A DNA stretch of 64,000 nucleotides from Acholoe squamosa (GCA_949317995.1 OX439051.1:44333250-44397249); one strand, 5' to 3'; shown: positions 1 through 12,072, numbered from the stretch's first letter. The notes: generated by a model from the sequence alone, not told the origin. A program made the numbers and translations.

Positions 1-1539
1 ATATGACATCAGGGTGCATCGGTATCTGCCAATACCCGGATTGTAAATCCAATGTACAAAACCATTGGTTCCCACCCAAGCTATCTAAGGTCTCGTCTAT
101 CCTAGGTAAAGGATACGAGTTCTTCTTTGTTATACCGTTTAACTTTCGGTAATCCACGCAAAAGCGGATTGTACCGTCCTTCTTAGTGGTCATACAAACA
201 GGGCTGGACCAGGGGCTCGAGCTCGGCATGATGACCCCTAGGTCCAATTGCTTCTGTATCTCCTGTTCACAAATTAGCTTCTTAAGAGGAAGCCTACGAT
301 ACGGGATTTTAAAAGGTTTCTCGTCGCCCACATCTATAGTGTGCAACACCTTATCGGATTGGCCTACCGGTCCTCCTTCCCTACCGAAAGCACTCTCGTA
401 TCTCCGTAGGAGTTTCGCTAGGTGATCCTTGTCCTCCGTATCCTGCAAATCTGATTGTTCAACCAGCTTCTTAAATTCTTCATCCAATGGATGCTTACTA
501 ACAGGATTTAGTTGTTTATTGAACCTGGCCTCGGCGACGTGTTCAACCGAACTCATCACACCCACACTGTCGCCTCGCTTCAAGTAAACCACCGAACCAC
601 TTCGGTTAGTTATGGGTAATACAGACCAAGCTGCATTGGCCACTAATGTATCCACTGAGTCCAACCCGATACTTGATAAATATACTGTGTCGGGTTCATA
701 GACTCCAGTTTCATTCCTCTGGGCCATCGATCCGCCACAAAGGACATCGCAAGTGGTACCCGGTGGGATCTTCACCGTATGTATCATTGATGCAACAGAA
801 GACACCTGTCTCAATACGCACTGGACATGCAAGCCATACGGGTTCCGTATACTCATCATACCATCCCTGGGATCCAAGACGGCCCCATACAAGCTTGCAA
901 AATCCAATCCGAGGATTTCATCATCACTAACCTCTGCTATAGTTGGCGAAAGAACGAACTCTTTGCCTCCTATACGGATAGGCATAAACGTCCTACCAAA
1001 AGTACGCATACTGCTTCTGTCGGCTGTGCAAGCATTTACCCCCGTTTTGAGGTTCTCATGGCTGCCGGTCACCGAGTCAAAGAATCTTTTGGACACACAG
1101 GAGTGGCTGGCTCCAGTATCCACCAAGAATTCTCCTACCCGGCCTTCCACAGATATGGGTACATACCACCGTCTCCCCCTAAAGGAGAGGGGTTGCTGGT
1201 AAACTGGTGAAAGTCTCCCGAATCACCAAGATTCAATCCGAGTCCTCTCAAAAACTCCAGACACGGATGACTTGGGGGAAGGCGTGTCCCACACACTCGA
1301 ATCAACTCTTTGATCCATCCTTCCTCTCCCCCAGTGCGGCCACTCGCCTTTATATGTTCACCACCGTACACATGAGCACTAGGGTCCCTGGCCCCGGCCA
1401 AGGTGCAGGGGTGCGCACCCACAGCCACCCGGCCTCCAGGTGAATTTGATTCGAAATCTTCCACCGGGTTACCCCCGGTAGCATTTTGGCATTCGTTCCC
1501 TTCCGGGGTCATACCCAATGCCGTGGATACAACCCCCAC
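1..1539 (-). pseudogene. pol: pol (protease and reverse transcriptase) of gypsy element 1, partial
   Basis: Pol begins in the -1 frame relative to gag, overlapping the gag stop. The aspartic protease core DTGASHSC lies near 1095-1125, followed by a long linker and the start of the reverse transcriptase, with TKKDGTIRFCVDYRKLNG near 135-180 and SYPLPRIDETLDSLGG just beyond. The frame is open to the left edge, so RNase H and integrase should lie outside. A single-base loss in a G-run near 1173-1182 separates the first part of pol from the protease frame. Compared with element 2, which reads through this place, the change looks like decay or an assembly error. Confidence 0.8.
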
Positions 1540-4442
1540 TAGTTTTCCACATCAGCGGAACTCGTAGCGTTCTGTTCGCCCTCACCGTTATCTTCGGCTT
1601 CATAGAAGGCAGCCATTACCGGTTTAGCAGCGGTACATTCAGATGAGTAGTGTCCCATGCGTTGGCACCTGAAACACTTGACCGTCCGGCGATCCACTCT
1701 GGGTCGTTGCTGGTTGGCTTGGAGGGCATCTGTAATATTCATACACATCTCCTCCATAAGTTTGGTCATGTCCGGGGACTGACCCTTCGCTTTATCAGCA
1801 TTGTCAGAAGACTTAATTGCCTTCTCACCAACCTTTGGGTCACTCCTGACCTCGGATGACGGTTTAGAATCTCTCGATTTACTAAACGCCTTCCGTGGAA
1901 TGTACTTCCTACCTGAAGTATTTTTCCTGAGCTGCATCGAACAAAAGGTGCCGTCCTCCTGCTCGATTTCTATTAGTTCAAAATCATCGGAGGTATTATC
2001 TACCTCAGACCGCTGAACTACTGATGCTAGGGGAGCCGAGCCCGTGGCATTCGGTATGTCCCCAGCTAACATGGTTCGCTTCTTCACGGCCATATCTATA
2101 CCATTAAATATACCGTGCAATGTTATGCCTTCCTTCCAGGCATCTCTAGCAGCAATTTGCTTGTCTCGGTCTCTTAGGCCATTAACGAATTGTGTAATCA
2201 AATCGTCCATATACCAGTCTTGGTTTTCAGTACCGGGCCTGGCCTTGCTTAGCAGGGCATGGAGTTCCATACAGTATGCTCTGAAAGCTTCGTTAGGCTT
2301 TTGTGTGCGTTTCTTAAAGCGGACCATTGGATCCTCCTTGACCATGTTACATAATAGTCCACTAGCAGATTCTACTAACTGCTCAAAACTTCCTACGAGA
2401 CCATACCAGGTCCGCCATTGCTCTACAGCCATGCGACCCGGCCCGCCTTTCAAGCATCTCACCAGATGCGGCTTGGCCTCGTATGGGGTCCAACCAATTC
2501 ATCACATCGATGAAATCTTCAAACCATTCTTTCCATGGCTGAGTACCGTCGTATTCCTTGGGAATCATGGCTACCCTCTGGGCTGAATTATGGGCATACA
2601 TCAATCTAGTGCATTGTTGTTTGCTCCATTCAATCGCCTTGGTTTCGTTCAAGGTTCGATTGCCTCCCAATCCACCGAAGCTTATATTGCCTGGTGGAGG
2701 CGGTGGTGGGGGTTGGTTATACGTCCACTGCGTACCACTGTAGTTTGTATAGCCTCCACCACCTTGGTTAGGGCCGGTACCCGAAGTACCATTGCTACCT
2801 ACGTTACCCGTAGCACCGTCTCCCCATGGGTACCTTGGTGACCGCCATCAGACGGCTGGTTCGGTTGACTACCACCGTTAGGTGGAGTTTGTTGGTTGCT
2901 GTCATTACCAGCTCCCAATTCAACATTTTCTGTCTGATCCACATGTATATGGAATCCACTACTTTCCGCACTATTGTCGGAAGCATCCCGGGGTACATAG
3001 TCCGGGTCTAAGTTATGGACTATAGGGACCTCACTTATCCGGACCCTACTAGTTCGGCCGTGCTTATCTTGGGTTCTGATATAGACTCCCCCTTGATCTA
3101 CATTCCGCGTTGCATTGTCGTTGACAAAAGGATTGTACTGCGGATGCTTAGGTGTCAAACAGGAAACTGGGTCTCCTTGTTTAACAAACGTCGAGTTCGG
3201 GTTTAAATCCTTACTCGCCGGAGGAGCATTCGCCTGCTCTTGCTCCTGTAAATAACTCTCCATAGCAGACTTATTTAATGTGAGGGTAGCTACATCCGTA
3301 GTTACGTTTCGCTGCTCCTCTCTTAGCTGTGCATTCTCCGATCGAATCTTCTCGTTGTCTGCGACAGCCCTGTTATGCTCCTCCTGGGCGGCTACTGCCT
3401 CCCCCTTAAAAGTATCCTTTAATAGACGATACTTTTCACCCTTTTCCTTCTGAGACCATTGATATTCATTGGTCTCTCTCCGGATCTCGGCTTGTTCCGA
3501 GATCAACTTGGCTTCCGTCTCCGCCTTGCGGAGCTGAAGTTTCTTCAACTTTTCCTCCATGGCATGCAACTCGGATTGTAGTCTGTTTACGTCCCGGGCC
3601 TTAGCAATCTCCTCGGCTCTAGCCTTTTCGATTGCTCTGAGTTTATTGGTTTCTTCGAGCTCTAGCTCAGCCAATCTTTTCTCTTTTTCTTTCTCGTCTT
3701 TCTCCTTTCGCTCCAATCGGTGGGCTACAGAAGACAGGCGATATTTGAGGTCTGATTCTTTTAGGATCGCCTCCTGTTCAACGGATCGGAGTTTACCGAT
3801 CCGAGACTTTGTCTCCTCTTCTATTTTCGTTTGGGCTGCCATGAATTGTTCATGCTGCCTCTTAGCCTGTAGCTCTACCTGTTCCTTGGCTTTCAAATAG
3901 GCCGAAGTAGTTTTATACCCGGGGCCCATTCGACGTCCATATATTGACTTGCGGCTGCCTCCAGGGTTGAACATGGAGTCAGACAAGCCTTCATCCAGAG
4001 ATAGGCCTAGGCAGTGCCTTTCTGAACTCCTCGGTTTGGCATCCCGAGGCCTATTCTTCGGGGTTGCTTTGGGAACCATTGGGTCCTTTACAGCTTTACT
4101 ATCATCGCTATCATGATCCGACGATGTCATTAGTGGGGCTACCCCGTTTGCCCCCTCTGGTATCGCTCCTGGGGGGGTCGCGGTATGCTGCATGGGGCTC
4201 TGTGCTATTGGGGTACCCAAGTTGCTAGCTGAGCCTGCTGGTATAATAGGACCTAGCTGGCGTCTGACAGTCTGGACACCCTCTGGGTTGAACATTTGTT
4301 GTTGACCGGGTTTCCAGTCTAACAACAGATGCTGGGATGTAAAACCATCCTCTTCGAATCCCTCTAGCCCAGGGCTGGAGGGATCCGCATCGGGTTTCCC
4401 GAGGCTTTCGGCCAATGTGGCCGCGCTCCACCCCCGAACCAA
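1539..4442 (-). pseudogene. gag: gag of gypsy element 1, broken by frameshifts
   Basis: The first part (4442-2799) is a long open stretch with a proline/serine-rich start and a long charged coiled coil (roughly 3900-3250). The second part (2670-1539) holds the capsid-like region and a CCHC zinc knuckle, CFRCQRMGHYSSEC, near 1633-1676. Gag would form the nucleoprotein particle and bind element RNA. The reading frame changes twice, so a full protein cannot be read straight through. The start is unclear: the open frame begins close to the primer binding site without an ATG, and the first ATG in frame lies near QQQMFNPEG. The gag stop TAG (1539-1541) directly follows a GGAAAACT motif shared with elements 2 and 3. 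Confidence 0.8.
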
Positions 4443-4457
4443 CTGGTCACGGCACCA
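4443..4457 (-). other. Primer binding site, probably tRNA-His type
   Basis: Minus-strand TGGTGCCGTGACCAG lies one base inside the LTR. Its complement ends GTCACGGCACCA, which matches the 3' end of eukaryotic tRNA-His as I recall it (acceptor stem GCCGTGA/TCACGGC). The same site occurs in element 2 at 9302-9316 and, with one base changed, in element 3 at 51903-51917. The position is seen directly. The tRNA identity is recalled knowledge. Confidence 0.7.
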
Positions 4458-4458
4458 G

Positions 4459-4822
4459 TGTAATGGTTCGTATCGACTTATATGTTGGGTGGCTCGTTGG
4501 CTCGCTTATCACTAAAGATACCAACACAACACGAGTAGTTCGGGTTGGGCAAAGCCCCGGATACCCCTACCTCTCGGGTAGGACTTTATTCAATCTTTCA
4601 ACTGGTTATGGCTACACGTCTTGACTGGACTACGTCCAGTCCCCTTCTGCGGCTCGTCCGGCTTCTTAGTAGAAGCTGGACGCGAGGCATGGTGCTGCCC
4701 CCTCTTGTACCAGCCGGGTATCGCAAAGCGACACCTAGTTGGCATAGAAGGAACGAGCACCACACGAACACGTCTCTCGGATGAACCGCACTAATATATA
4801 TACAACGATGCCGGCCCCTACA
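4459..4822 (-). repeat. 5' LTR of gypsy element 1
   Basis: This is a 364-bp long terminal repeat with TG...CA ends in minus orientation. It is followed at its inner side by one spacer base and a primer binding site. The inner end CCATTACA is shared with the LTRs of element 2 and the solo LTR at 46020, and is close to the CCGTTACA of element 3, showing one broad family. The partner LTR is outside the window. Confidence 0.85.
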
Positions 4823-6441
4823 ATTGCTTCAAATGTAGCTGGTGCATTGCACAGGCCAAACGGCATTACATTATATTGGAATAGTCCAATATGACTCGAA
4901 AATGCTGTTTTCTCCATATCTGATGGGTTCATTCCCACTTGCCAATATCCCGATTGCAAGTCTAGGGTACAAAACCAACTGTTACCTCCTAAGGAGTCAA
5001 TGGTTTCGTCTATTCTCGGTAATGGATACGAATTCTTTTTCGTTACTCCATTCAACTTCCTGTAGTCTATGCAAAAGCGTATAGTACCATCTTTTTTGGT
5101 TACCATAGATACAGGACTACTCCATGGACTATTGGATGGGACTATTACATCCTGATCCAACATCTTGTTTATTTCCTCTTTAGCTATTATTTTCTTTGCT
5201 AAAGGTAACCGCCTATACAGTATTTTAAAGGGTTCTCCATCTCCAGTATCTATTTTGTGTACTACCTTATTTGTCGTACCTAGTTTTTCACCAGGTTTGG
5301 CAAAGGCAGTTCTATACTGACAGAGCAATTCATGAAACTCTTTCCGATGTTCCGGATTTTCTAATGAAGTTTCCTCATACAACTTTAACAAGTCATCCGA
5401 AATTTCATCGTCTTCTGTTACCTTTGGTAAGTTTAACTTACTATCTGTTACATTTTCCGAAAGGGTCACGTTTCCAAAAACTTGTCCCTTTTTTAGGTAG
5501 ATAGTAGTGTTTCCAGTATTGGAAACAGGCACTACTGACCAGGATGCATTTGCTACTATACTGTCTGCAGATATTAATCCGATGCTTGACAAAGTAACTA
5601 CATCCGGTTCGATCACTGCAGGCTTATTGCGCATTGCAGGATCGCTTCTCACAAGCACATCACAGGCTACACCCGTGGGAATTCGCACAGTGTGTGCAAC
5701 ACTAGCCATACTGCTTACTTGTCTTAGTACGCACCTAACCTTTACAGGATATGGGTATTTCACACTCAACACTCCTGATTGTGGTTCTAAAACCACCCCA
5801 TACAGGGATGCGAAATCCAACCCGAGTATCCCTTCATCTGCTATATCCGCAACGGTGGCACTCATGACATAGTCATGTATTCCATCCAATTGCAACTTCA
5901 CACAAGTTCTTCCATACGTTTGCATGGTACTGCCATCGGCCGTTTGAGCATTTCCTCCCGATCTGAGAGTATCGTGTTCATTCGGAATAAGATCGTAGAA
6001 CTTCTTGGAGATACAGGAGTGGCTAGCACCCGTATCCATAAGAAATTCAGCAGATCTTCCGTTAACAGTGAGGCAAACATACCACCGCCTTCCGTTTAGA
6101 ATAGAGGGCGTGTCCGTGACGATTGGGACGTCATTGTTCAAACCTGGAGTCAATCCACATCCTTTCAGGTATTCCAGACAAGGATGACCCGGGGGTAGGT
6201 GGGCACTACCAACCCTGGCTAAAAAATAGCCGCCTACCTCGTCACTGATATTGGGTTTCCCCTGTGCTCCCTGGGCACCTGTTATATCAGCTTCCCTAAC
6301 CTTCCGTGTGTCTACAACCACCCCGGTGTTAGGCGAGTTTGCTACTTTATGCGAACTATCGTTACGGATAGTGATATCATGGCAAGATTTGTCACTGGGA
6401 TCCCCTTCTCTGCCCATAGGGGGACCCCTCCTTAGTTTTCC
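4823..6441 (-). pseudogene. pol: pol of gypsy element 2 (protease and RT), cut by insertion
   Basis: Pol runs in the -1 frame from the gag end. Protease DTGASHSCISKKFYD is near 6036-5990. The reverse transcriptase includes TKKDGTIRFCIDYRKLNG near 5110-5055, SYPLPRIDETIDSLGG, LDLQSGYWQVGMNP, and MPFGLCNAPATFEA at the break. The open frame is uninterrupted from about 6417 to 4823, then continues into LTR sequence of element 1 for a meaningless tail. The catalytic YxDD box would come just after the break and is not in the window. This copy keeps about 70 residues between protease and RT that element 3 has lost. Confidence 0.88.
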
Positions 6442-9292
6442 TCCGCTGTTAAACCAGAGACACCTTCCTGTCTACGAGGGACAGGTTTCTCAGCCATACA
6501 TTCGGATGCATAGTGTCCTAATTTCTGGCATCTGAAACATCTCCTCTGGGATTTATCCACCCAAGGTCTTTTCAGCGCCTCTGTCAATCCGGCTATCAAT
6601 GTCTCTACCAAATTCGTTGGAGCAGCTGTGGCTGTTACGGTAGGAGCGACTGTAGCTGTGTTACCTGCTTGAATAGATCCGGAATCTATTTTATTAGCAA
6701 CAGACCCTCCTTTTCCTTTCGGATAAACTTTTCTATACCGTTTCTGACGGTAATACTTTCCAGCTACCTGGACTGACCCAATATATTCTCCATTTTCATT
6801 GGAGACATATTCGTCTTCCTGGTCAGCCTCCTGCAAATCAACTGGGGCCAGTTGGGAAGTTTCATATACTTGAGCAGGGGCACCTCCGTATTGTAATGGA
6901 GCTGCTCGTACCGGGTTAGGTCCTAGACCCACTAGCCTTTTCTTCATATCGTGTCCATCGATTGATATAAAGAGATCACTGAAGGATGTATCATCCTTCC
7001 AAGAATCCCAAACTACTTGTTTGTGATCCGGATCCCGCAATCCACTATAGAATTGTGTAAATAATTCTTGCAGATAGCAGTCATCATCATGAGCCCAATT
7101 CGGACGTGCCTTGGATAACAAGTCCTGTAGCTCCAAACCAAAGACTTAATGAGATTCTTTAGGTTTCTGAGTCCTCTTCTTAAAGCTTACTCATGAATCT
7201 TCTCTAACGATCGAACCAAATAGGTACGCGGCACACTCGACCAATTGATCATAGGTGCCATATATTCCGTATGCTGCTCTCCACTGGTTGAGGGCTACTT
7301 TTCCGCCTTTATTCAACCAACAGATTAAGTAAGGCAGAGCTTCTTCTTTTGTCCAACCACTCCAGTTGACTTCATCGACAAAAGCCTGATACCTATCCTT
7401 CCATGGATCATTCGAATCATATGGAGGGGGTATCCTTGCCTGTCTACGAGCCGGATTATTACATCCTCGCAGTCTGTCTGCTTCTCGCATGCTCCAGTTC
7501 ATGACTTCCATGCCATCTGCTCCCTTCCGGTAGCAGTCAATGCCCAGATTTTGGATACATTGGCTTCTATCAAAGATGTTTTGCATCCCTGCAGGCATGG
7601 ATGTTCTCCTGTTTGGTTTCCTGGCATCTCCCCCCGATCCTGATCCTCCAGATCCAGATCCACCAGGACCACCTGGGGGATTACCTCCGGGTGGACCATT
7701 ATTGGGGTAATTCCCGGACGGACCGTTAGGATACCCACCTCCATAACCAGCATTTCCAGTTGTTCCAGAAGATGCAGACCCGGGATAGGAATTATTTCGA
7801 TTCCCTCCCTGGTTATATGTATTCCCATAATGGTAGTTACTTCCTCCTGCCAGATTATAGTTATTACTATATCCATGAGGAGTTGCTCTCGGTAAATACA
7901 TACCCCCTACCACATTGGGTTGTGGAGGATTCGGTCTAGGGAATCATCCACCATTAGGTACATTGCTCGGACCCGAGGGCAGGTTAGGCAATCTTGCACC
8001 TTCTGGTGTGCTATGTCTGGGTTGAGAAAAATATGATGGTGGTGTAATTAAATTTCTCACTGGTCCCGGTGCCTGTGGTTGAGCCACTGGTGTAGTGTTA
8101 TTTCCACTAGCTGTATTAACATGAGTCCGTCTAATTTTATGACTCAGATCTGGTACAGGTGGAGCCGGACCTACAACTGTATCAAGCGCAGGAGCCTGAG
8201 GTGTAGGTACACTATTGGTGGGTCCTTTGTTCGTTACAGCTTGTATACAGGTACTATTTGGAACACCTACTCCGTATTTGCCAACATTGTAGATACCACA
8301 TTTGGATCTATAGTACCTATAGTCAATTGTGCAGCTTCTACGTATTTATCTAGGGTCAGTGCAGTATTCTGCAGATCCTGAAGCTCATTCGTGAGTTTCT
8401 GTCTGTCTTCTTCCAGTTGTTTATTATAAGCTATAATGCCCATCCGGATAGTTTCATTGTCTTCAGCTTGTTTACTGCACTGAAGTTTCAATTTCTCCAA
8501 TTCGCTTTGATATTGGCTTATTTCGGATTCATACTTGGCCTTATCAAGACATAATTGATCATTCGTATCTATGTATGTCTGGATACGAGTGTGTCTATTG
8601 TCATATTCTTTATTGAATGACTTCCTCATTTCTTGAAGTTTTCTTTCTTAATTTTCTAATTCTTTCATATATTCACTTTTTCTGGTTTCGAATTCATTTC
8701 GCATACCAATTAAGTCTTCTTCTAGATGCAGTTTTTCATTGATTACTTCATCTTTCGCTTTGATCAAGGTATTCAAATTCTCGTTCAAAGTAACATAGGT
8801 TTCGTTTAGCAACATGACATCCGGTTGTTTAAATTCCTCACCTTCCGGTACCGCATATGTTACATCGCCGTCTATGGCGCTGTAATCTAGAATTGGTAGT
8901 CCGGGTCTGGGTATACTGTATGGTAATTTTCCAAACGTAACCCTTTTTGGCATAGGTGCCGGATGTTCTGGATTAGTGCTTCCACCAACTTCAAACATTG
9001 GATTACTTAATTTGTCAACAAGTGATTGTTGACTCATTAAATTACTCTTTCTCTGTATGGATTGTTCCCTCCGTACAGAGTCCGGTATGTTTTCTTCACT
9101 ATCCATCTTATAGTGAGGTTTGGGATCTCTCCAAGATGCAGCGTCTACATCTTTTGAGTTCGAATGGGTATGGATCAACAATGATCCATTGCCATTCTCC
9201 TGGGCAGTTGATTGCCCTTCAGGGATAGCTTCCGCAAGGCGGTCTAACCCATGGACTAGCCGTTCGGACGTTATAACGTCCGGGCTATACAC
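6432..9292 (-). pseudogene. gag: gag of gypsy element 2, multiply broken
   Basis: Pieces read 9292-8648, 8629-8267, 7913-7191 and 7136-6432. They carry, in order: an N-terminal region with DSEENIPDS, a coiled coil (about 8800-8300), a glycine-, asparagine- and proline-rich stretch (about 7900-7620), a capsid-like domain with SQCIQNLGIDCYRKGADGMEV near 7560, and a CCHC knuckle CFRCQKLGHYASEC near 6500-6540. The order matches gag of element 3 piece for piece. The first codon aligns with the ATG of element 3 but is GTG here. Frame breaks make this a pseudogene. The stop TAA at 6432-6434 follows the conserved GGAAAACT. Confidence 0.8.
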
Positions 9293-9317
9293 CAGAATTA
9301 ACTGGTCACGGCACCAA

Positions 9318-9562
9318 TGTAATGGTTTAGTCTTACGGACTTGGTGGTTCGGGCCTTACTAATCGGGATAAAGATATTTACATGATCAGAGGCCAGGAGG
9401 GCCTCTGACGTAGCGGCTGAGCCCCGGTCTTTATATATGCACCTAGGTGTTCATCGTCAGATGTCCCCACAGACCCGGATCCTGAGGAACACCCAACGAC
9501 TGGACTCACCCGCCACGCCAGACGGTACCCACCACTATGGTTTATATTAACGTACCTCTACA
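9318..9562 (-). repeat. 5' LTR of gypsy element 2
   Basis: This is a 245-bp LTR, TGTAGAGG...CCATTACA in minus orientation. It closely matches the solo LTR at 46020-46386 but lacks about 120 bp that the solo copy has in two blocks. The flank to the right (from 9563) shows no element sequence. The inner neighbour is the primer binding site TGGTGCCGTGACCAG (9316-9302). Confidence 0.85.
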
Positions 9563-10380
9563 AATACATCTATTTTTGACTACATCTAATTGCTTGTCAC
9601 ACCAGTGTGTAAGATGTGGCTGAAAAATACAAAAAAACATGTGTACAAGACACCTAGCGATAGAGTGGTAAAGTGCTTTAGTTCTCATAGAAGGAATTGC
9701 TTCCGCACTATACTTTAATGTACGAAGATGCGCGATTACTACTACTCGAACATGTTCATTTTCAGAAATTTGTTGCTGATGGGTTAGAGACATTCTTGCT
9801 ACATAAATAAATCCTGGTTATAATGTCGGGTCAAAAATGTAAACTCACCTCCATTTCACAGGCTTTTACACTATATCACCAGTAGATTTTACCAAACCTA
9901 AATCAGCCACACATAAAATGTGCAAACACACAATAAATTACTCTGATGTCATATGTTTTATTTCAATAGACATTCAGCAGCATGCACACCTGTTTTCAGA
10001 TTATTCCCAGTGTTTATGACTGATTTATGGACCATTCAGTGCTCCAGCATTATTCACTTCTGATGACAATTGTATATGACTTCCGGTTTTCTGCGGGATT
10101 TCCCTCACTGAGACCTGGAGGACAGACTGTTAAAAGCCCAGTGGCTCCACCTGCAGAATTCTGTGCACATTATGTTATAGTGTAGGAGCCGTGAACCTGA
10201 TATTTAGACTGGTATGGCCTGTCTCTATAACATAGAGACACGGGTAGCCCAATTTGACCCGACCTTGAAGCATGGTTGCAACTGGTTTTACTGCTCATTT
10301 GCATATATTTTACTCTTTATATGATCATGTGACCCTCCCTAGATGTAAAGAACTCACGGTAAATAAGTTGGCTCAGTAAA
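9563..10380. other. Non-coding flank, no gene seen
   Basis: No supported coding region. The sequence is AT-rich, with no clear tandem repeats and no convincing splice-bounded exon. Confidence 0.6.
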
Positions 10381-10480
10381 ATGCTCCCAGCATGGGGAAT
10401 TGAACCCTGGCCTCTGAAGTTAAAGGCACGGAGCATATCCACTTGACTACCAGGGCTGGCTATCATCTAGATTCAAGAAG
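10380..10480 (-). repeat. tRNA-like SINE remnant
   Basis: On the minus strand this stretch contains a box-A-like segment (TGGTAGTCAAGTGG) and a box-B-like segment (GGTTCAATTCC) at tRNA-like spacing. It resembles the 5' head of a tRNA-derived SINE. I do not call it a functional tRNA because the arms do not pair well. Ends are approximate. Confidence 0.45.
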
Positions 10481-10669
10481 CAGCATGTTATTTAGATGCC
10501 CCCTATGCACCTCAGAGTTTCATGTCCCTGTGAACTTCCCATATTTTTCCATTATTAATAGGCTTATTTTAAGCATTTACAGACTTTATATAATATCCAA
10601 AACTGATAAAAAGCATTGAATTAACACACATTATGTACATCCAAAAATATATTGAAAACATAAATTAAG

Positions 10670-10760
10670 TGAGGGATTCGTTCTGGTCACCCTGAGATCT
10701 AAAGTCCAGTCAGTACTCTCCCACTTGAGCTAACCAGGCCAGCTGTCAGAGGGGAGCCTG
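10670..10760 (-). repeat. Second tRNA-like SINE remnant
   Basis: On the minus strand GGTTAGCTCAAGTGGGAGAG looks like a tRNA D-arm with box A. It is followed about 40 bases later by CAGAACGAATCCC, a degraded box B. This is a likely second tRNA-derived SINE head, decayed. Ends are approximate. Confidence 0.45.
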
Positions 10761-10984
10761 ACCACCCTCAGATCACTCCCACCTCATGCTCTGGACCTAT
10801 CAGTCTACATGTAGTCTAGATTTCCCCCAGTTGTCTGGTCTCCAATCTGGGCAACAGTGAACCAGATCACTGATTTTATTTCTATCAAATACTGACCCTC
10901 TTGTATCCCATCCAAGTATCACTGACATTGGTTCAGTAAATTAGAAGCAATGACAAAGGTATGGGTCTGAAGTGGCATTATGTA

Positions 10985-11110
10985 ATCTGTAATTATAGTC
11001 AAACTAGTGCAGCTATCTGGTTCACTGCTGCCCGGACGTCACTCCAATATGGTTGGTTACACCTGTCTGTAGATATACAGACAGGCCTCTCCAGTCTACC
11101 TGATATTGGT
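10985..11110 (+). repeat. Dispersed repeat, inverted partner at 44780-44870
   Basis: The stretch with CTGGTTCACTGCTGCCC, then a short stem-loop around CCTGTCTGTAGATATACAGA and CTCCAGTCTA, recurs in reverse orientation at about 44780-44870. Coding is not supported. It is a short non-autonomous repeat of unknown family. Confidence 0.55.
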
Positions 11111-11448
11111 CACAGTGACGCCCTCTGTACCAGTGTGAACCATCAGTACTCGGCATATCCCTTCCCATGGACATTTCCACTGTAATTCCGATCTGATCAA
11201 GTGAACACCCATATATATTCAAAGCACTAATGACAAAAGAAACTTATATTGTGCAATCAGAATTTCCCTTACAAGGTAAAATATCTTTTCAAATTGAAAA
11301 ATTATAACTGTGGAGTCTGTAAGTGCCATCAAGTCTAAAGTTCAAATAGATGTCCTTAATATGATATACATAGTGTTTTATTGTACATGGTTGTGTTCAC
11401 ACGTACTTTACAAATTATGAACTCTTGCTTCCTGCAAAAACTGTTCTC

Positions 11449-11493
11449 TCTATTGGTTATAATACTTCAAGTATTGTAACTAATAGAGAGTTA
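11449..11493. repeat. Near-perfect hairpin
   Basis: CTCTCTATTGGTTATAATAC pairs with the reverse complement of the following 20-odd bases, ending CTAATAGAGAG, with almost no loop. It could be a MITE remnant or a palindrome in the 5' flank of the Ly6 gene. No function is seen. Confidence 0.6.
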
Positions 11494-11636
11494 TAATACT
11501 TCAAGTACTTTAAAATAGAGTACATGTATGTGCACTGTAAAAAAAAAGAAATGTCTGTGAAATAACGAAGGATTCCTTGTACCAAAGTTGCCAGAGATCC
11601 GTTGTTATTTTCACAGAGATGTCGTTATTTTCACAG

Positions 11637-12072
11637 AGGTTCCTTTTACCACCACACTGCCACCTGGAGATTCTTGTAAAAACTATAGTGGCTCCCTGTT
11701 GTATGATTATTGTGATTCACTGTTCAGTTTTATGAGGATCACTGGTAGATTTAACAGTTACTTTTTACAGTGATGCTTGCAGTCATCTTGACGCTATGCC
11801 ATTGTTTTGCAGCTGAGACGGGTATCAGGATCGTCAAGAAGTGTGCCGTGGGGCCGTGCGTCCTAAGTGATGGACAGAATAAAGCCCTCAACCTCAACTG
11901 TGACCGCTCTGGGACCAACTGGGACTGTGAGGAATGCTGCCAAAAGGACCGCTGCAACCTCTCCGCCTCGCCAGGAATAAGCTCACTTCTCTCTGTTCGG
12001 GGCCTCGTTCTGGCCGCCACCATGGCAGCCATGTTGGCTGCCATATTGGCCGATGTGAGGTTGGGGTTGTAA
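11637..12072 (+). CDS. Ly6/uPAR three-finger domain protein with GPI signal, last two exons
   Basis: The last exon (about 11813-12072) reads KKCAVGPC, then NLNCDRSGTNWDCEECC and QKDRCN, followed by a hydrophobic tail ending at TAA. The closing CC....CN is the hallmark of Ly6/uPAR domains, and the tail (VRGLVLAATMAAMLAAILA) fits a GPI-anchor signal. Just upstream, 11637-11744 encodes DSCKNYSGSLLYDYC then SFMRIT. A donor at 11745 and acceptor ending 11812 join in phase, giving an intron of only 68 bases. Family members are small cell-surface proteins. The first exon, with signal peptide and first cysteines, was not found. Alternatively ATG 11773 gives a short signal-like start (MLAVILTLCHCFAA), so a one-exon gene cannot be excluded. 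Confidence 0.65.

Larger units (their letters stand above)
1..4822 (-). mobile_element. Ty3/gypsy LTR retrotransposon, element 1 (partial, runs off left edge)
   Basis: Read on the minus strand, this element has an LTR (4822-4459), a primer binding site, gag with coiled coil and zinc knuckle, protease and reverse transcriptase, then leaves the window. Its LTR ends are TGTAGGGG and CCATTACA, the usual TG...CA. The right-hand boundary is sharp because the sequence beyond 4822 is the interrupted reverse transcriptase of element 2, so element 1 is the younger, nested insertion. The other LTR must lie left of the window. Gag has two frame changes (near 2700-2800 and near 2400-2460) and pol one (near 1173-1182), so this copy is probably not autonomous unless these are sequencing errors. 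Confidence 0.9.
4823..9562 (-). mobile_element. Ty3/gypsy LTR retrotransposon, element 2 (interrupted, partial)
   Basis: In minus orientation this has an LTR (9562-9318), primer binding site (9316-9302), gag in several broken pieces, and pol ending abruptly in the reverse transcriptase at 4823, where element 1 is inserted. The rest of its pol and the second LTR must lie left of element 1, outside the window. Protein similarity to element 3 is obvious across gag, protease and reverse transcriptase, for example the shared gag start MYS.D and the shared line HPAPMP(K/R)(R/K)V. It is the oldest-looking of the three gypsy copies, with many frame breaks in gag. Confidence 0.88.
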
